From positions 1,550,001-1,614,000 of the forward strand of contig JAKCOZ010000083.1 of NCBI GenBank assembly GCA_022605955.1: DNA of 64,000 nt, read 5' to 3'. Positions 10,578 through 22,314 of the stretch are shown here, in pieces. Every line of letters starts with the position of its first letter. Positions within the stretch are counted from its first letter, which is position 1. The notes below the pieces were generated by a model. That model saw only the letters and a program-made list of their open reading frames with translations. It had not been told where the DNA came from and did no database searches. This stretch comes from Rallus limicola. Lineage: Eukaryota > Chordata > Aves > Gruiformes > Rallidae. Made by a program: the position numbers and the translations under genes.

Positions 10578-13151
10578 CTTTACTTTGGGAGTTATTGCTG
10601 GACGTTTAGCATGTTTTGAACTGCAGTCTGATAGGGCCGAGAAAAGCACCGTAGGAGGTTCCAGGCATGTTCCCTCTTTCCAGGCAAAGGAAAAGGCTGA
10701 GAGCCAAAGTGACAGGGTCTGCTTGTGTGTCCTGTTAGGAGGTTTCAGACAAGCTATGCCTTTCAGGCCTAGCTTCTTTACTTTGGGAGTTATTGCTGGA
10801 CGTTTAGCATGTTTTGAACTGCAGTCTGCTAGGGCCGAGAAAAGCACCGTAGGAGGTTCCAGGCATGTTCCCTTTTTCCAGGCAAAGGAAAAGGCTGAGA
10901 GCCAAAGTGACAGGGTCTGCTCGTGTGTCCTGTTAGGAGGTTTCAGACAAGCTATGCCTTTCAGGCCTAGCTTCTTTACTTTGGGAGTTATTGCTGGACG
11001 TTTAGCATGTTTTGAACTGCAGTCTGCTAGGGCCGAGAAAAGCACCGTAGGAGGTTCCAGGCATGTTCCCTCTTTCCAGGCAAAGGAAAAGGCTGAGAGC
11101 CAAAGTGACAGGGGCTGCTCGTGTGTCCTGTTAGGAGGTTTCAGACAAGCTATGCCTTTCAGGCCTAGCTTCTTTACTTTGGGAGTTATTGCTGGACGTT
11201 TAGCATGTTTTGAACTGCAGTCTGCTAGGGCTGAGAAAAGCACCGTAGGAGGTTCCAGGCATGTTCCCTCTTTCCAGGCAAAGGAAAAGGCTGAGAGCCA
11301 AAGTGACAGGGGCTGCTCGTGTGTCCTGTTAGGAGGTTTCAGACAAGCTATGCCTTTCAGGCCTAGCTTCTTTACTTTGGGAGTTATTGCTGGACGTTTA
11401 GCATGTTTTGAATTGCAGTCTGCTAGGGCCGAGAAAAGCACCGTAGGAGGTTCCAGGCATGTTCCCTCTTTCCAGGCAAAGGAAAAGGCTGAGAGCCAAA
11501 GTGACAGGGTCTGCTCGTGTGTCCTGTTAGGAGGTTTCAGACAAGCTATGCCTTTCAGGCCTAGCTTCTTTACTTTGGGAGTTATTGCTGGACGTTTAGC
11601 ATGTTTTGAACTGCAGTCTGCTAGGGCCGAGAAAAGCACCGTAGGAGGTTCCAGGCATGTTCCCTCTTTCCAGGCAAAGGAAAAGGCTGAGAGCCAAAGT
11701 GACAGTGTCTGCTCGTGTGTCCTGTTAGGAGGTTTCAGACAAGCTATGCCTTTCAGGCCTAGCTTCTTTAATTTGGGAGTTATTGCTGGACATTTAGCAT
11801 GTTTTGAACTGCAGTCTGCTAGGCCCGAGAAAAGCACCGTAGGAGGTTCCAGGCATGTTCCCTCTTTCCAGGCAAAGGAAAAGGCTGAGAGCCAAAGTGA
11901 CAGGGTCTGCTCGTGTGTCCTGTTAGGAGGTTTCAGACAAGCTATGCCTTTCAGGCCTAGCTTCTTTACTTTGGGAGTTATTGCTGGACGTTTAGCATGT
12001 TTTGAACTGCAGTCTGCTAGGGCCGAGAAAAGCACCGTAGGAGGTTCCAGGCATGTTCCCTCTTTCCAGGCAAAGAAAAAGGCTGAGAGCCAAAGTGACA
12101 GGTGCTGCTCGTGTGTCCTGTTAGGAGGTTTCAGACAAGCTATGCCTTTCAGGCCTAGCTTCTTTACTTTGGGAGTTATTGCTGGACGTTTAGCATGTTT
12201 TGAACTGCAGTCTGCTAGGGCCGAGAAAAGCACCATAGGAGGTTCCAGGCATGTTCCCTCTTTCCAGGCAAAGGAAAAGGCTGAGAGCCAAAGTGACAGG
12301 GTCTGCTCGGGTGTCCTGATAGGAGGTTTCAGACAAGCTATGCCTTTCAGGCCTAGCTTCTTTACTTTGGGAGTTATTGCTGGACGTTTAGCATGTTTTG
12401 AACTGCAGTCTGCTAGGGCCGAGAAAAGCACCGTAGGAGGTTCCAGGCATGTTCCCTCTTTCCAGGCAAAGGAAAAGGCTGAGAGCCAAAGTGACAGGGT
12501 CTGCTCGTGTGTCCTGTTAGGAGGTTTCAGACAAGCTATGCCTTTCAGGCCTAGCTTCTTTACTTTGGGAGTTATTGCTGGACGTTTAGCATGTTTTGAA
12601 CTGCAGTCTGCTAGGGCCGAGAAAAGCACCGTAGGACGTTCCAGGCATGTTCCCTCTTTCCAGGCAAAGGAAAAGGCTGAGAGCCAAAGTGACAGGTGCT
12701 GCTCATGTGTCCTGTTAGGAGGTTTCAGACAAGCTATGCCTTTCAGGCCTAGCTTCTTTACTTTTGGAGTTATTGCTGGACGTTTAGCATGTTTTGAACT
12801 GCAGTCTGCTAGGGCCGAGAAAAGCACCATAGGAGGTTCCAGGCATGTTCCCTCTTTCCAGGCAAAGGAAAAGGCTGAGAGCCAAAGTGACAGGGTCTGC
12901 TCGGGTGTCCTGATAGGAGGTTTCAGACAAGCTATGCCTTTCAGGCCTAGCTTCTTTACTTTGGGAGTTATTGCTGGACGTTTAGCATGTTTTGAACTGC
13001 AGTCTGCTAGGGCCGAGAAAAGCACCGTAGGAGGTTCCAGGCATGTTCCCTCTTTCCAGGCAAAGGAAAAGGCTGAGAGCCAAAGTGACAGGGGCTGCTC
13101 GTGTGTCCTGTTAGGAGGTTTCAGACAAGCTATGCCTTTCAGGCCTAGCTT
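10578..13151 (+). repeat. Segment 3: 13 monomers
   Basis: The first nine units repeat segment 2 units 1-9 almost exactly, including AGTGTCTGC, TTTAATTTGG, CAAAGAAAA and CCTGATAGG. They are followed by T, a unit with TAGGACGTTCC and TGCTGCTCATG, a second ACCATAGG/CCTGATAGG unit (with TACTTTTGG), and G. The CCTGATAGG marker recurs 594 bp apart (12318 and 12912), which suggests a local three-monomer duplication. Confidence 0.92.
11746..12933 (+). repeat. Probable local three-monomer (594-bp) duplication
   Basis: A TGCTGC unit followed by an ACCATAGG/CCTGATAGG unit occurs twice, 594 bp apart. The first unit of each triplet is less alike, so the exact edges are uncertain. Confidence 0.6.
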
Positions 13152-13198
13152 GTCTGAAACCTCCTAACAGGACAAGCTATGCCTTTCATGCCTAGCTT
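13152..13198 (+). repeat. Junction 4: 47-bp inverted-duplication insertion
   Basis: The inverted repeat spans 13104-13174 with perfect 29-bp arms. The preceding unit is type G and the restored copy has CATGCC. Confidence 0.96.
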
Positions 13199-15548
13199 CT
13201 TTACTTTGGGAGTTATTGCTGGACGTTTAGCATGTTTTGAACTGCAGTCTGCTAGGGCCGAGAAAAGCACCGTAGGAGGTTCCAGGCATGTTCCCTCTTT
13301 CCAGGCAAAGGAAAAGGCTGAGAGCCAAAGTGACAGGGGCTGCTCGTGTGTCCTGTTAGGAGGTTTCAGACAAGCTATGCCTTTCAGGCCTAGCTTCTTT
13401 ACTTTGGGAGTTATTGCTGGACGTTTAGCATGTTTTGAACTGCAGTCTGCTAGGGCCGAGAAAAGCACCGTAGGAGGTTCCAGGCATGTTCCCTCTTTCC
13501 AGGCAAAGGAAAAGGCTGAGAGCCAAAGTGACAGGTGCTGCTCATGTGTCCTGTTAGGAGGTTTCAGACAAGCTATGCCTTTCAGGCCTAGCTTCTTTAC
13601 TTTGGGAGTTATTGCTGGACGTTTAGCATGTTTTGAACTGCAGTCTGCTAGGGCCGAGAAAAGCACCGTAGGAGGTTCCAGGCATGTTCCCTCTTTCCAG
13701 GCAAAGGAAAAGGCTGAGAGCCAAAGTGACAGGGTCTGCTCGTGTGTCCTGTTAGGAGGTTTCAGACAAGCTATGCCTTTCAAGCCTAGCTTCTTTACTT
13801 TGGGAGTTATTGCTGGACGTTTAGCATGTTTTGAACTGCAGTCTGCTAGGGCCGAGAAAAGCACCGTAGGAGGTTCCAGGCATGTTCCCTCTTTCCAGGC
13901 AAAGGAAAAGGCTGAGAGCCAAAGTGACAGGGTCTGCTCGTGTGTCCTGTTAGGAGGTTTCAGACAAGCTATGCCTTTCAGGCCTAGCTTCTTTACTTTG
14001 GGAGTTATTGCTGGACGTTTAGCATGTTTTGAACTGCAGTCTGCTAGGGCCGAGAAAAGCACCGTAGGAGGTTCCAGGCATGTTCCCTCTTTCCAGGCAA
14101 AGGAAAAGGCTGAGAGCCAAAGTGACAGGGTCTGCTCGGGTGTCCTGTTAGGAGGTTTCAGACAAGCTATGCCTTTCAGGCCTAGCTTCTTTACTTTGGG
14201 AGTTATTGCTGGACGTTTAGCATGTTTTGAGCTGCAGTCTGCTAGGGCCGAGAAAAGCACCGTAGGAGGTTCCAGGCATGTTCCCTCTTTCCAAGCAAAG
14301 GAAAAAGCTGAGAGCCAAAGTGAAAGGGTTTGCTCGTGTGTCCTGTTAGGAGGTTTCAGACAAGCTATGCCTTTCAAGCCTAGCTTCTTTACTTTGGGAG
14401 TTATTGCTGGACGTTTAGCATGTTTTGAATTGCAGTCTGCTAGGGCCGAGAAAAGCACCGTAGGAGGTTCCAGGCATGTTCCCTCTTTCCAGGCAAAGGA
14501 AAAGGCTGAGAGCCAAAGTGACAGGTTTCAGACAAGCTATGCCTTTCAGGCCTCGCTTCTTTACTTTGGGAGGTATTGCTGGACGTTTAGCATGTTTTGA
14601 ACTGCAGTCTGCTAGGGCCGAGAAAAGCACCGTAGGAGGTTCCAGGCATGTTCCCTCTTTCCAGGCAAAGGAAAAGGCTGAGAGCCAAAGTGACAGGGTC
14701 TGCTCGTGTGTCCTGTTAGGAGGTTTCAGACAAGCTATGCCTTTCAGGCCTAGCTTCTTTACTTTGGGAGTTATTGCTGGACGTTTAGCATGTTTTGAAC
14801 TGCAGTCTGCTAGGGCCGAGAAAAGCACCGTAGGAGGTTCCAGGCATGTTCCCTCTTTCCAGGCAAAGGAAAAGGCTGAGAGCCAAAGTGACAGGGGCTG
14901 CTCGTGTGTCCTGTTAGGAGCTTTCAGACAAGCTATGCCTTTCAGGCCTAGCTTCTTTACTTTGGGAGTTATTGCTGGACGTTTAGCATGTTTTGAACTG
15001 CAGTCTGCTAGGGCCGAGAAAAGCACCGTAGGAGGTTCCAGGCATGTTCCCTCTTTCCAGGCAAAGGAAAAGGCTGAGAACCAAAGTGACAGGGGCTGCT
15101 CGTGTGTCATGTTAGGAGGTTTCAGACAAGCTATGCCTTTCAGGCCTAGCTTCTTTACTTTGGGAGTTATTGCTGGACGTTTAGCATGTTTTGAACTGCA
15201 GTCTGCTAGGGCCGAGAAAAGCACCGTAGGAGGTTCCAGGCATGTTCCCTCTTTCCAGGCAAAGGAAAAGGCTGAGAACCAAAGTGACAGGGGCTGCTCG
15301 TGTGTCATGTTAGGAGGTTTCATACAAGCTATGCCTTTCAGGCCTAGCTTCTTTACTTTGGGAGTTATTGCTGGACGTTTAGCATGTTTTGAATTGCAGT
15401 CTGCTAGGGCCGAGAAAAGCACCGTAGGAGGTTCCAGGCATGTTCCCTCTTTCCAGGCAAAGGAAAAGGCTGAGAGCCAAAGTGACAGGGTCTGCTCGTG
15501 TGTCCTGTTAGGAGGTTTCAGACAAGCTATGCCTTTCAGGCCTAGCTT
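13199..15548 (+). repeat. Segment 4: 12 monomers with a 26-bp deletion
   Basis: Order: G, TGCTGCTCATG unit, T, T (CAAGCC), X, K (14229), L (CAAGCC) that has lost 26 bp at 14525/14526, T with CCTCGCTTC and GAGGTATT, G with GAGCTTTC, N, N with CATACAAG, L. The deletion joins GACAGG directly to TTTCAGAC. The AGG before it matches the AGG at the end of the lost segment, a short microhomology. Confidence 0.92.
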
Positions 15549-15595
15549 GTCTAAAACCTCCTAACAGGACAAGCTATGCCTTTCATGCCTAGCTT
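15549..15595 (+). repeat. Junction 5: 47-bp insertion, GTCTAAAACC variant
   Basis: The inverted repeat spans 15501-15571 with one mismatch in the 29-bp arms (GTCTAAAAC in place of GTCTGAAAC). Junctions 14 and 15 share this change, which marks them as close relatives. It is preceded by L and followed by a GATAGGG unit. Confidence 0.95.
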
Positions 15596-17500
15596 CTTTA
15601 CTGTAGGAGTTATTGCTGGACGTTTAGCATGTTTTGAACTGCAGTCTGATAGGGCCGAGAAAAGCACCGTAGGAGGTTCCAGGCATGTTCCCTCTTTCCA
15701 GGCAAAGGAAAAGGCTGAGAACCAAAGTGACAGGGGCTGCTCGTGTGTCATGTTAGGAGGTTTCAGACAAGCTATGCCTTTCAGGCCTAGCTTCTTTACT
15801 TTGGGAGTTATTGCTGGACGTTTAGCATGTTTTGAACTGCAGTCTGCTAGGGCCGAGAAAAGCACCGTAGGAGGTTCCAGGCATGTTCCCTCTTTCCAGG
15901 CAAAGGAAAAGGCTGAGAGCCAAAGTGACAGGGGCTGCTCGTGTGTCCTGTTAGGAGGTTTCAGACAAGCTATGCCTTTCAGGCTTGCTTCTTTACTTTG
16001 GGAGTTATTGCTGGACGTTTAGCATGTTTTGAACTGCAGTCTGCTAGGGCCGAGAAAAGCACCGTAGGAGGTTCCAGGCATGTTCCCTCTTTCCAGGCAA
16101 AGGAAAAGGCTGAGAGCCAAAGTGACAGGGGCTGCTCGTGTGTCCTGTTAGGAGGTTTCAGACAAGCTATGCCTTTCAGGCCTAGCTTCTTTACTTTGGG
16201 AGTTATTGCTGGACGTTTAGCATGTTTTGAACTGCAGTCTGCTAGGGCCGAGAAAAGCACCGTAGGAGGTTCCAGGCATGTTCCCTCTTTCCAGGCAAAG
16301 GAAAAGGCTGAGAGCCAAAGTGACAGGGTCTGCTCGTGTGTCCTGTTAGGAGGTTTCAGACAAGCTATGCCTTTCAGGCCTAGCTTCTTTACTTTGGGAG
16401 TTATTGCTGGACGTTTAGCATGTTTTGAACTGCAGTCTGCTAGGGCCGAGAAAAGCACCGTAGGAGGTTCCAGGCATGTTCCCTCTTTCCAGGCAAAGGA
16501 AAAGGCTGAGAGCCAAAGTGACAGGGTCTGCTCGTGTGTCCTGTTAGGAGGTTTCAGACAAGCTATGCCTTTCAGGCCTAGCTTCTTTACTTTGGGAGTT
16601 ATTGCTGGACGTTTAGCATGTTTTGAACTGCAGTCTGCTAGGGCCGAGAAAAGCACCGTAGGAGGTTCCAGGCATGTTCCCTCTTTCCAGGCAAAGGAAA
16701 AGGCTGAGAGCCAAAGTGACAGGGTCTGCTCGTGTGTCCTGTTAGGAGGTTTCAGACAAGCTATGCCTTTCAGGCCTAGCTTCTTTACTTTGGGAGTTAT
16801 TGCTGGACGTTTAGCATGTTTTGAACTGCAGTCTGCTAGGGCCGAGAAAAGCACCGTAGGAGGTTCCAGGCATGTTCCCTCTTTCCAGGCAAAGGAAAAG
16901 GCTGAGAGCCAAAGTGACAGGGGCTGCTCGTGTGTCCTGTTAGGAGCTTTCAGACAAGCTATGCCTTTCAGGCCTAGCTTCTTTACTTTGGGAGTTATTG
17001 CTGGACGTTTAGCATGTTTTGAACTGCAGTCTGCTAGGGCCGAGAAAAGCACCGTAGGAGGTTCCAGGCATGTTCCCTCTTTCCAGGCAAAGGAAAAGGC
17101 TGAGAGCCAAAGTGACAGGGTCTGCTCGTGTGTCTGTTAGGAGGTTTCAGACAAGCTATGCCTTTCAGGCCTAGCTTCTTTACTTTGGGAGTTATTGCTG
17201 GACGTTTAGCATGTTTTGAACTGCAGTCTGCTAGGGCCGAGAAAAGCACCGTAGGAGGTTCCAGGCATGTTCCCTTTTTCCAGGCAAAGGAAAAGGCTGA
17301 GAACCAAAGTGACAGGGGCTGCTCGTGTGTCATGTTAGGAGGTTTCAGACAAGCTATGCCTTTCAGGCCTAGCTTCTTTACTTTGGGAGTTATTGCTGGA
17401 CGTTTAGCATGTTTTGAACTGCAGTCTGCTAGGGCCGAGAAAAGCACAGTAGGAGGTTCCAGGCATGTTCCCTCTTTCCAGGCAAAGGAAAAGGCTGAGA
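15549..17500 (+). repeat. 2-kb block shared with 32051-34003
   Basis: Junction 5 and the ten monomers after it match junction 15 and its following ten in order and in rare markers: GTCTAAAACC, GATAGGG, the CAGGCTTGCTTC deletion, GGAGCTTTC in the seventh unit, and GCACAGTAGG at 17445 and 33948. The offset is 16,502-16,503 bp; the one-base drift is the extra deletion at 17134. This is a dispersed copy and not an adjacent one. Confidence 0.87.
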
Positions 17501-18167
17501 GCCAAAGTGACAGGGGCTGCTCGTGTGTCCTGTTAGGAGGTTTCAGACAAGCTATGCCTTTCAGGCCTAGCTTCTTTACTTTGGGAGTTATTGCTGGACG
17601 TTTAGCATGTTTTGAACTGAAGTCTGCTAGGGCTGAGAAAAGCACCGTAGGAGGTTCCAGGCATGTTCCCTCTTTCCAGGCAAAGGAAAAGGCTGAGAGC
17701 CAAAGTGACAGGGTCTGCTCGTGTGTCCTGTTAGGAGGTTTCAGACAAGCTATGCCTTTCAGGCCTAGCTTCTTTACTTTGGGAGTTATTGCTGGACGTT
17801 TAGCATGTTTTGAACTGCAGTCTGCTAGGGCCGAGAAAAGCACCGTAGGAGGTTCCAGGCATGTTCCCTCTTTCCAGGCAAAGGAAAAGGCTGAGAGCCA
17901 AAGTGACAGGGGCTGCTCGTGTGTCCTGTTAGGAGGTTTCAGACAAGCTATGCCTTTCAGGCCTAGCTTCTTTACTTTGGGAGTTATTGCTGGACGTTTA
18001 GCATGTTTTGAACTGCAGTCTGCTAGGGCCGAGAAAAGCACCGTAGGAGGTTCCAGGCATGTTCCCTCTTTCCAGGCAAAGGAAAAGGCTGAGAGCCAAA
18101 GTGACAGGGTCTGCTCGTGTGTCCTGTTAGGAGGTTTCAGACAAGCTATGCCTTTCAGGCCTAGCTT
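15596..18167 (+). repeat. Segment 5: 13 monomers (two bases short)
   Basis: Order: GATAGGG N (with ACTGTAGGAG), G, unit with 1-bp deletion giving CAGGCTTGCTTC at about 15983, T, T, T, G with GAGCTTTC, T with 1-bp deletion TGTGTCTGTT at about 17134, N, G with GCACAGTAGG (17445), T with GAACTGAAG, G, T. Units 1-10 recur in the same order 16.5 kb downstream in segment 15, apart from unit 5, which is T here and G there. Confidence 0.92.
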
Positions 18168-18214
18168 GTCTGAAACCTCCTAACAGGAGAAGCTATGCCT
18201 TTCCTGCCTAGCTT
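18168..18214 (+). repeat. Junction 6: 47-bp insertion, AGGAGAAGC variant
   Basis: The inverted repeat spans 18120-18190 with one mismatch near the outer end (AGGAGAAGC for AGGACAAGC). The restored copy reads TTTCCTGCC. Junction 17 shares AGGAGAAGC. Confidence 0.95.
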
Positions 18215-19402
18215 CTTTACTTTGGGAGTTATTGCTGGACGTTTAGCATGTTTTGAACTGCAGTCTGCTAGGGCCGAGAAAAGCACCGTAGGAGGTTCCA
18301 GGCATGTTCCCTCTTTCCAGGCAAAGGAAAAGGCTGAGAGCCAAAGTGACAGGGTCTGCTCGTGTGTCCTGTTAGGAGGTTTCAGACAAGCTATGCCTTT
18401 CAGGCCTAGCTTCTTTACTTTGGGAGTTATTGCTGGACGTTTAGCATGTTTTGAACTGCAGTCTGCTAGGGCCGAGAAAAGCACCGTAGGAGGTTCCAGG
18501 CATGTTCCCTCTTTCCAGGCAAAGGAAAAGGCTGAGAGCCAAAGTGACAGGGGCTGCTCGTGTGTCCTGTTAGGAGGTTTCAGACAAGCTATGCCTTTCA
18601 GGCCTAGCTTCTTTACTTTGGGAGTTATTGCTGGACGTTTAGCACGTTTTGAACTGCAGTCTGCTAGGGCCGAGAAAAGCACCGTAGGAGGTTCCAGGCA
18701 TGTTCCCTCTTTCCAGGCAAAGGAAAAGGCTGAGAGCCAAAGTGACAGGGTCTGCTCGTGTGTCCTGTTAGGAGGTTTCAGACAAGCTATGCCTTTCAGG
18801 CCTAGCTTCTTTACTTTGGGAGTTATTGCTGGACGTTTAGCATGTTTTGAACTGCAGTCTGCTAGGGCCGAGAAAAGCACCGTAGGAGGTTCCAGGCATG
18901 TTCCCTCTTTCCAGGCAAAGGAAAAGGCTGAGAGCCAAAGTGACAGGGTCTGCTCGTGTGTCCTGTTAGGAGGTTTCAGACAAGCTATGCCTTTCAGGCC
19001 TAGCTTCTTTACTTTGGGAGTTATTGCTGGACGTTTAGCATGTTTTGAACTGCAGTCTGCTAGGGCCGAGAAAAGCACCGTAGGAGGTTCCAGGCATGTT
19101 CCCTCTTTCCAGGCAAAGGAAAAGGCTGAGAGCCAAAGTGAGAGGGGCTGCTCGTGTGTCATGTTAGGAGGTTTCAGACAAGCTATGCCTTTCAGGCCTA
19201 GCTTCTTTACTTTGGGAGTTATTGCAGGACGTTTAGCATGTTTTGAACTGCAGTCTGCTAGGGCCGAGAAAAGCACCGTAGGAGGTTCCAGGCATGTTCC
19301 CTCTTTCCAGGCAAAGGAAAAGGCTGAGAGCCAAAGTGACAGGGTCTGCTCGTGTGTCCTGTTAGGAGGTTTCAGACAAGCTATGCCTTTCAGGCCTAGC
19401 TT
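18215..19402 (+). repeat. Segment 6: 6 monomers
   Basis: Order: T, G, T with GCACGTTT, T, a GAGAGGGGCTGC unit with CATG, and T with GCAGGACG. There are no length changes. Confidence 0.93.
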
Positions 19403-19449
19403 GTCTGAAACCTCCTAACAGGACAAGCTATGCCTTTCAGGCCTAGCTT
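19403..19449 (+). repeat. Junction 7: 47-bp insertion, CAGGCC form
   Basis: The inverted repeat spans 19355-19425 with perfect arms. The restored direct copy keeps CAGGCC, matching the standard monomer. Junctions 9, 10, 18, 21 and 24 share this, against CATGCC in most others. Confidence 0.96.
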
Positions 19450-20043
19450 CTTTACTTTGGGAGTTATTGCTGGACGTTTAGCATGTTTTGAACTGCAGTC
19501 TGCTAGGGCCGAGAAAAGCACCGTAGGAGGTTCCAGGCATGTTCCCTTTTTCCAGGCAAAGGAAAAGGCTGAGAGCCAAAGTGACAGGGTCTGCTCGTGT
19601 GTCCTGTTAGGAGGTTTCAGACAAGCTATGCCTTTCAGGCCTAGCTTCTTTACTTTGGGAGTTATTGCTGGACGTTTAGCATGTTTTGAACTGCAGTCTG
19701 CTAGGGCCGAGAAAAGCACCGTAGGAGGTTCAAGGCATGTTCCCTCTTTCCAGGCAAAGGAAAAGGCTGAGAGCCAAAGTGACAGGGGCTGCTCGTGTGT
19801 CCTGTTAGGAGGTTTCAGACAAGCTATGCCTTTCAGGCCTAGCTTCTTTACTTTGGGAGTTATTGCTGGACGTTTAGCATGTTTTGAACTGCAGTCTGCT
19901 AGGGCCGAGAAAAGCACCGTAGGAGGTTCCAGGCATGTTCCCTCTTTCCAGGCAAAGGAAAAGGCTGAGAGCCAAAGTGACAGGGTCTGCTCGTGTGTCC
20001 TGTTAGGAGGTTTCAGACAAGCTATGCCTTTCAGGCCTAGCTT
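19450..20043 (+). repeat. Segment 7: 3 monomers
   Basis: Order: T with CCCTTTTTCC, G with GGTTCAAGG, T. This is one of the shortest intervals between junctions. Confidence 0.93.
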
Positions 20044-20090
20044 GTCTGAAACCTCCTAACAGGACAAGCTATGCCTTTCATGCCTAGCTT
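20044..20090 (+). repeat. Junction 8: 47-bp inverted-duplication insertion
   Basis: The inverted repeat spans 19996-20066 with perfect arms. The following monomer has CTTTTCTTTGG, GGACTTTTAG and GATAGGG. Confidence 0.96.
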
Positions 20091-22267
20091 CTTTTCTTTG
20101 GGAGTTATTGCTGGACTTTTAGCATGTTTTGAACTGCAGTCTGATAGGGCTGAGAAAAGCACCGTAGGAGGTTCCAGGCATGTTCCCTCTTTCCAGGCAA
20201 AGGAAAAGGCTGAGAGCCAAAGTGACAGGGTCTGCTCGTGTGTCCTGTTAGGAGGTTTCAGACAAGCTATGCTTTCAGGCCTAGCTTCTTTACTTTGGGA
20301 GTTATTGCTGGACGTTTAGCATGTTTTGAACTGCAGTCTGCTAGGGCCGAGAAAAGCACCGTAGGAGGTTCCAGGCATGTTCCCTCTTTCCAGGCAAAGG
20401 AAAAGGCTGAGAGCCAAAGTGACAGGGGCTGCTCGTGTGTCCTGTTAGGAGGTTTCAGACAAGCTATGCCTTTCAGGCCTAGCTTCTTTACTTTGGGAGT
20501 TATTGCTGGACGTTTAGCATGTTTTGAACTGCAGTCTGCTAGGGCCGAGAAAAGCACCGTAGGAGGTTCCAGGCATGTTCCCTCTTTCCAGGCAAAGGAA
20601 AAGGCTGAGAGCCAAAGTGACAGGGTCTGCTCGTGTGTCCTGTTAGGAGGTTTCAGACAAGCTATGCCTTTCAGGCCTAGCTTCTTTACTTTGGGAGTTA
20701 TTGCTGGACGTTTAGCATGTTTTGAACTGCAGTCTGCTAGGGCCGAGAAAAGCACCGTAGGAGGTTCCAGGCATGTTCCCTCTTTCCAGGCAAAGGAAAA
20801 GGCTGAGAGCCAAAGTGACAGGGGCTGCTCGTGTGTCCTGTTAGGAGGTTTCAGACAAGCTATGCCTTTCAGGCCTAGCTTCTTTACTTTGGGAGTTATT
20901 GCTGGACGTTTAGCATGTTTTGAACTGCAGTCTGCTAGGGCCGAGAAAAGCACCGTAGGAGGTTCCAGGCATGTTCCCTCTTTCCAGGCAAAGGAAAAGG
21001 CTGAGAGCCAAAGTGACAGGGTCTGCTCGTGTGTCCTGTTAGGAGGTTTCAGACAAGCTATGCCTTTCAGGCCTAGCTTCTTTACTTTGGGAGTTATTGC
21101 TGGACGTTTAGCATGTTTTGAGCTGCAGTCTGCTAGGGCCGAGAAAAGCACCGTAGGAGGTTCCAGGCATGTTCCCTCTTTCCAGGCAAAGGAAAAGGCT
21201 GAGAGCCAAAGTGACAGGGTCTGCTCGTGTGTCCTGTTAGGAGGTTTCAGACAAGCTATGCCTTTCAGGCCTAGCTTCTTTACTTTGGGAGTTATTGCTG
21301 GACGTTTAGCATGTTTTGAACTGCAGTCTGCTAGGGCCGAGAAAAGCACCGTAGGAGGTTCCAGGCATGTTCCCTCTTTCCAGGCAAAGGAAAAGGCTGA
21401 GAGCCAAAGTGACAGGGGCTGCTCGTGTGTCCTGTTAGGAGGTTTCAGACAAGCTATGCCTTTCAGGCCTAGCTTCTTTACTTTGGGAGTTATTGCAGGA
21501 CGTTTAGCATGTTTTGAACTGCAGTCTGCTAGGGCCGAGAAAAGCACCGTAGGAGGTTCCAGGCATGTTCCCTCTTTCCAGGCAAAGGAAAAGGCTGAGA
21601 GCCAAAGTGACAGGGGCTGCTCGTATGTCCTGTTAGGAGGTTTCAGACAAGCTATGCCTTTCAGGCCTAGCTTCTTTACTTTGGGAGTTATTGCTGGACG
21701 TTTAGCATGTCTTGAACTGCAGTCTGCTAGGGCCGAGAAAAGCACCGTAGGAGGTTCCAGGCATGTTCCCTCTTTCCAGGCAAAGGAAAAGGCTGAGAGC
21801 CAAAGTGACAGGGGCTGCTCGTGTGTCCTGTTAGGAGGTTTCAGACAAGCTATGCCTTTCAGGCCTAGCTTCTTTACTTTGGGAGTTATTGCAGGACGTT
21901 TAGCATGTTTTGAACTGCAGTCTGCTAGGGCCGAGAAAAGCACCGTAGGAGGTTCCAGGCATGTTCCCTCTTTCCAGGCAAAGGAAAAGGCTGAGAGCCA
22001 AAGTGACAGGGGCTGCTCGTGTGTCCTGTTAGGAGGTTTCAGACAAGCTATGCCTTTCAGGCCTAGCTTCTTTACTTTGGGAGTTATTGCTGGACGTTTA
22101 GCATGTCTTGAACTGCAGTCTGCTAGGGCCGAGAAAAGCACCGTAGGAGGTTCCAGGCATGTTCCCTCTTTCCAGGCAAAGGAAAAGGCTGAGAGCCAAA
22201 GTGACAGGGTCTGCTCGTGTGTCCTGTTAGGAGGTTTCAGACAAGCTATGCCTTTCAGGCCTAGCTT
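20091..22267 (+). repeat. Segment 8: 11 monomers (one base short)
   Basis: The first unit is GATAGGG T. A 1-bp deletion (ATGCTTTCAGG) at about 20272 follows, then G, T, G, T, T with GAGCTGCAG only, G, and two copies of a dimer: a GCAGGACG unit plus a CATGTCTTGAACTG unit. The dimer copies lie 396 bp apart. Confidence 0.92.
21456..22247 (+). repeat. Two-monomer (396-bp) higher-order repeat, two copies
   Basis: The pair of a GCAGGACG monomer and a CATGTCTTG monomer occurs at 21456-21851 and again at 21852-22247, the second directly before junction 9. The copies differ at TCGTATGTCC versus TCGTGTGTCC and in the type G/T site. The same pair ends segments 17 and 20 and occurs inside segment 18. 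Confidence 0.85.
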
Positions 22268-22314
22268 GTCTGAAACCTCCTAACAGGACAAGCTATGCCT
22301 TTCAGGCCTAGCTT
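22268..22314 (+). repeat. Junction 9: 47-bp insertion, CAGGCC form
   Basis: The inverted repeat spans 22220-22290 with perfect arms. The preceding monomer carries CATGTCTTG, as before junctions 18 and 21. Confidence 0.96.

Larger units (their letters stand above)
6308..12339 (+). repeat. 3,016-bp higher-order repeat, two tandem copies
   Basis: The block from the K monomer at 6308 to about 9323 recurs at 9324-12339. Shared rare markers all sit at +3,016: the 1-bp deletion (7024, 10040), GAGCTCCAG, GATAGGG (7614, 10630), AGTGTCTGC, GGACATTT, CAAAGAAAA and CCTGATAGG (9302, 12318). The unit equals 15 monomers plus one 47-bp junction minus one base. Two visible differences are CATGCC/CAGGCC and CCCTCTTTCC/CCCTTTTTCC in its units after the junction. 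Confidence 0.9.
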
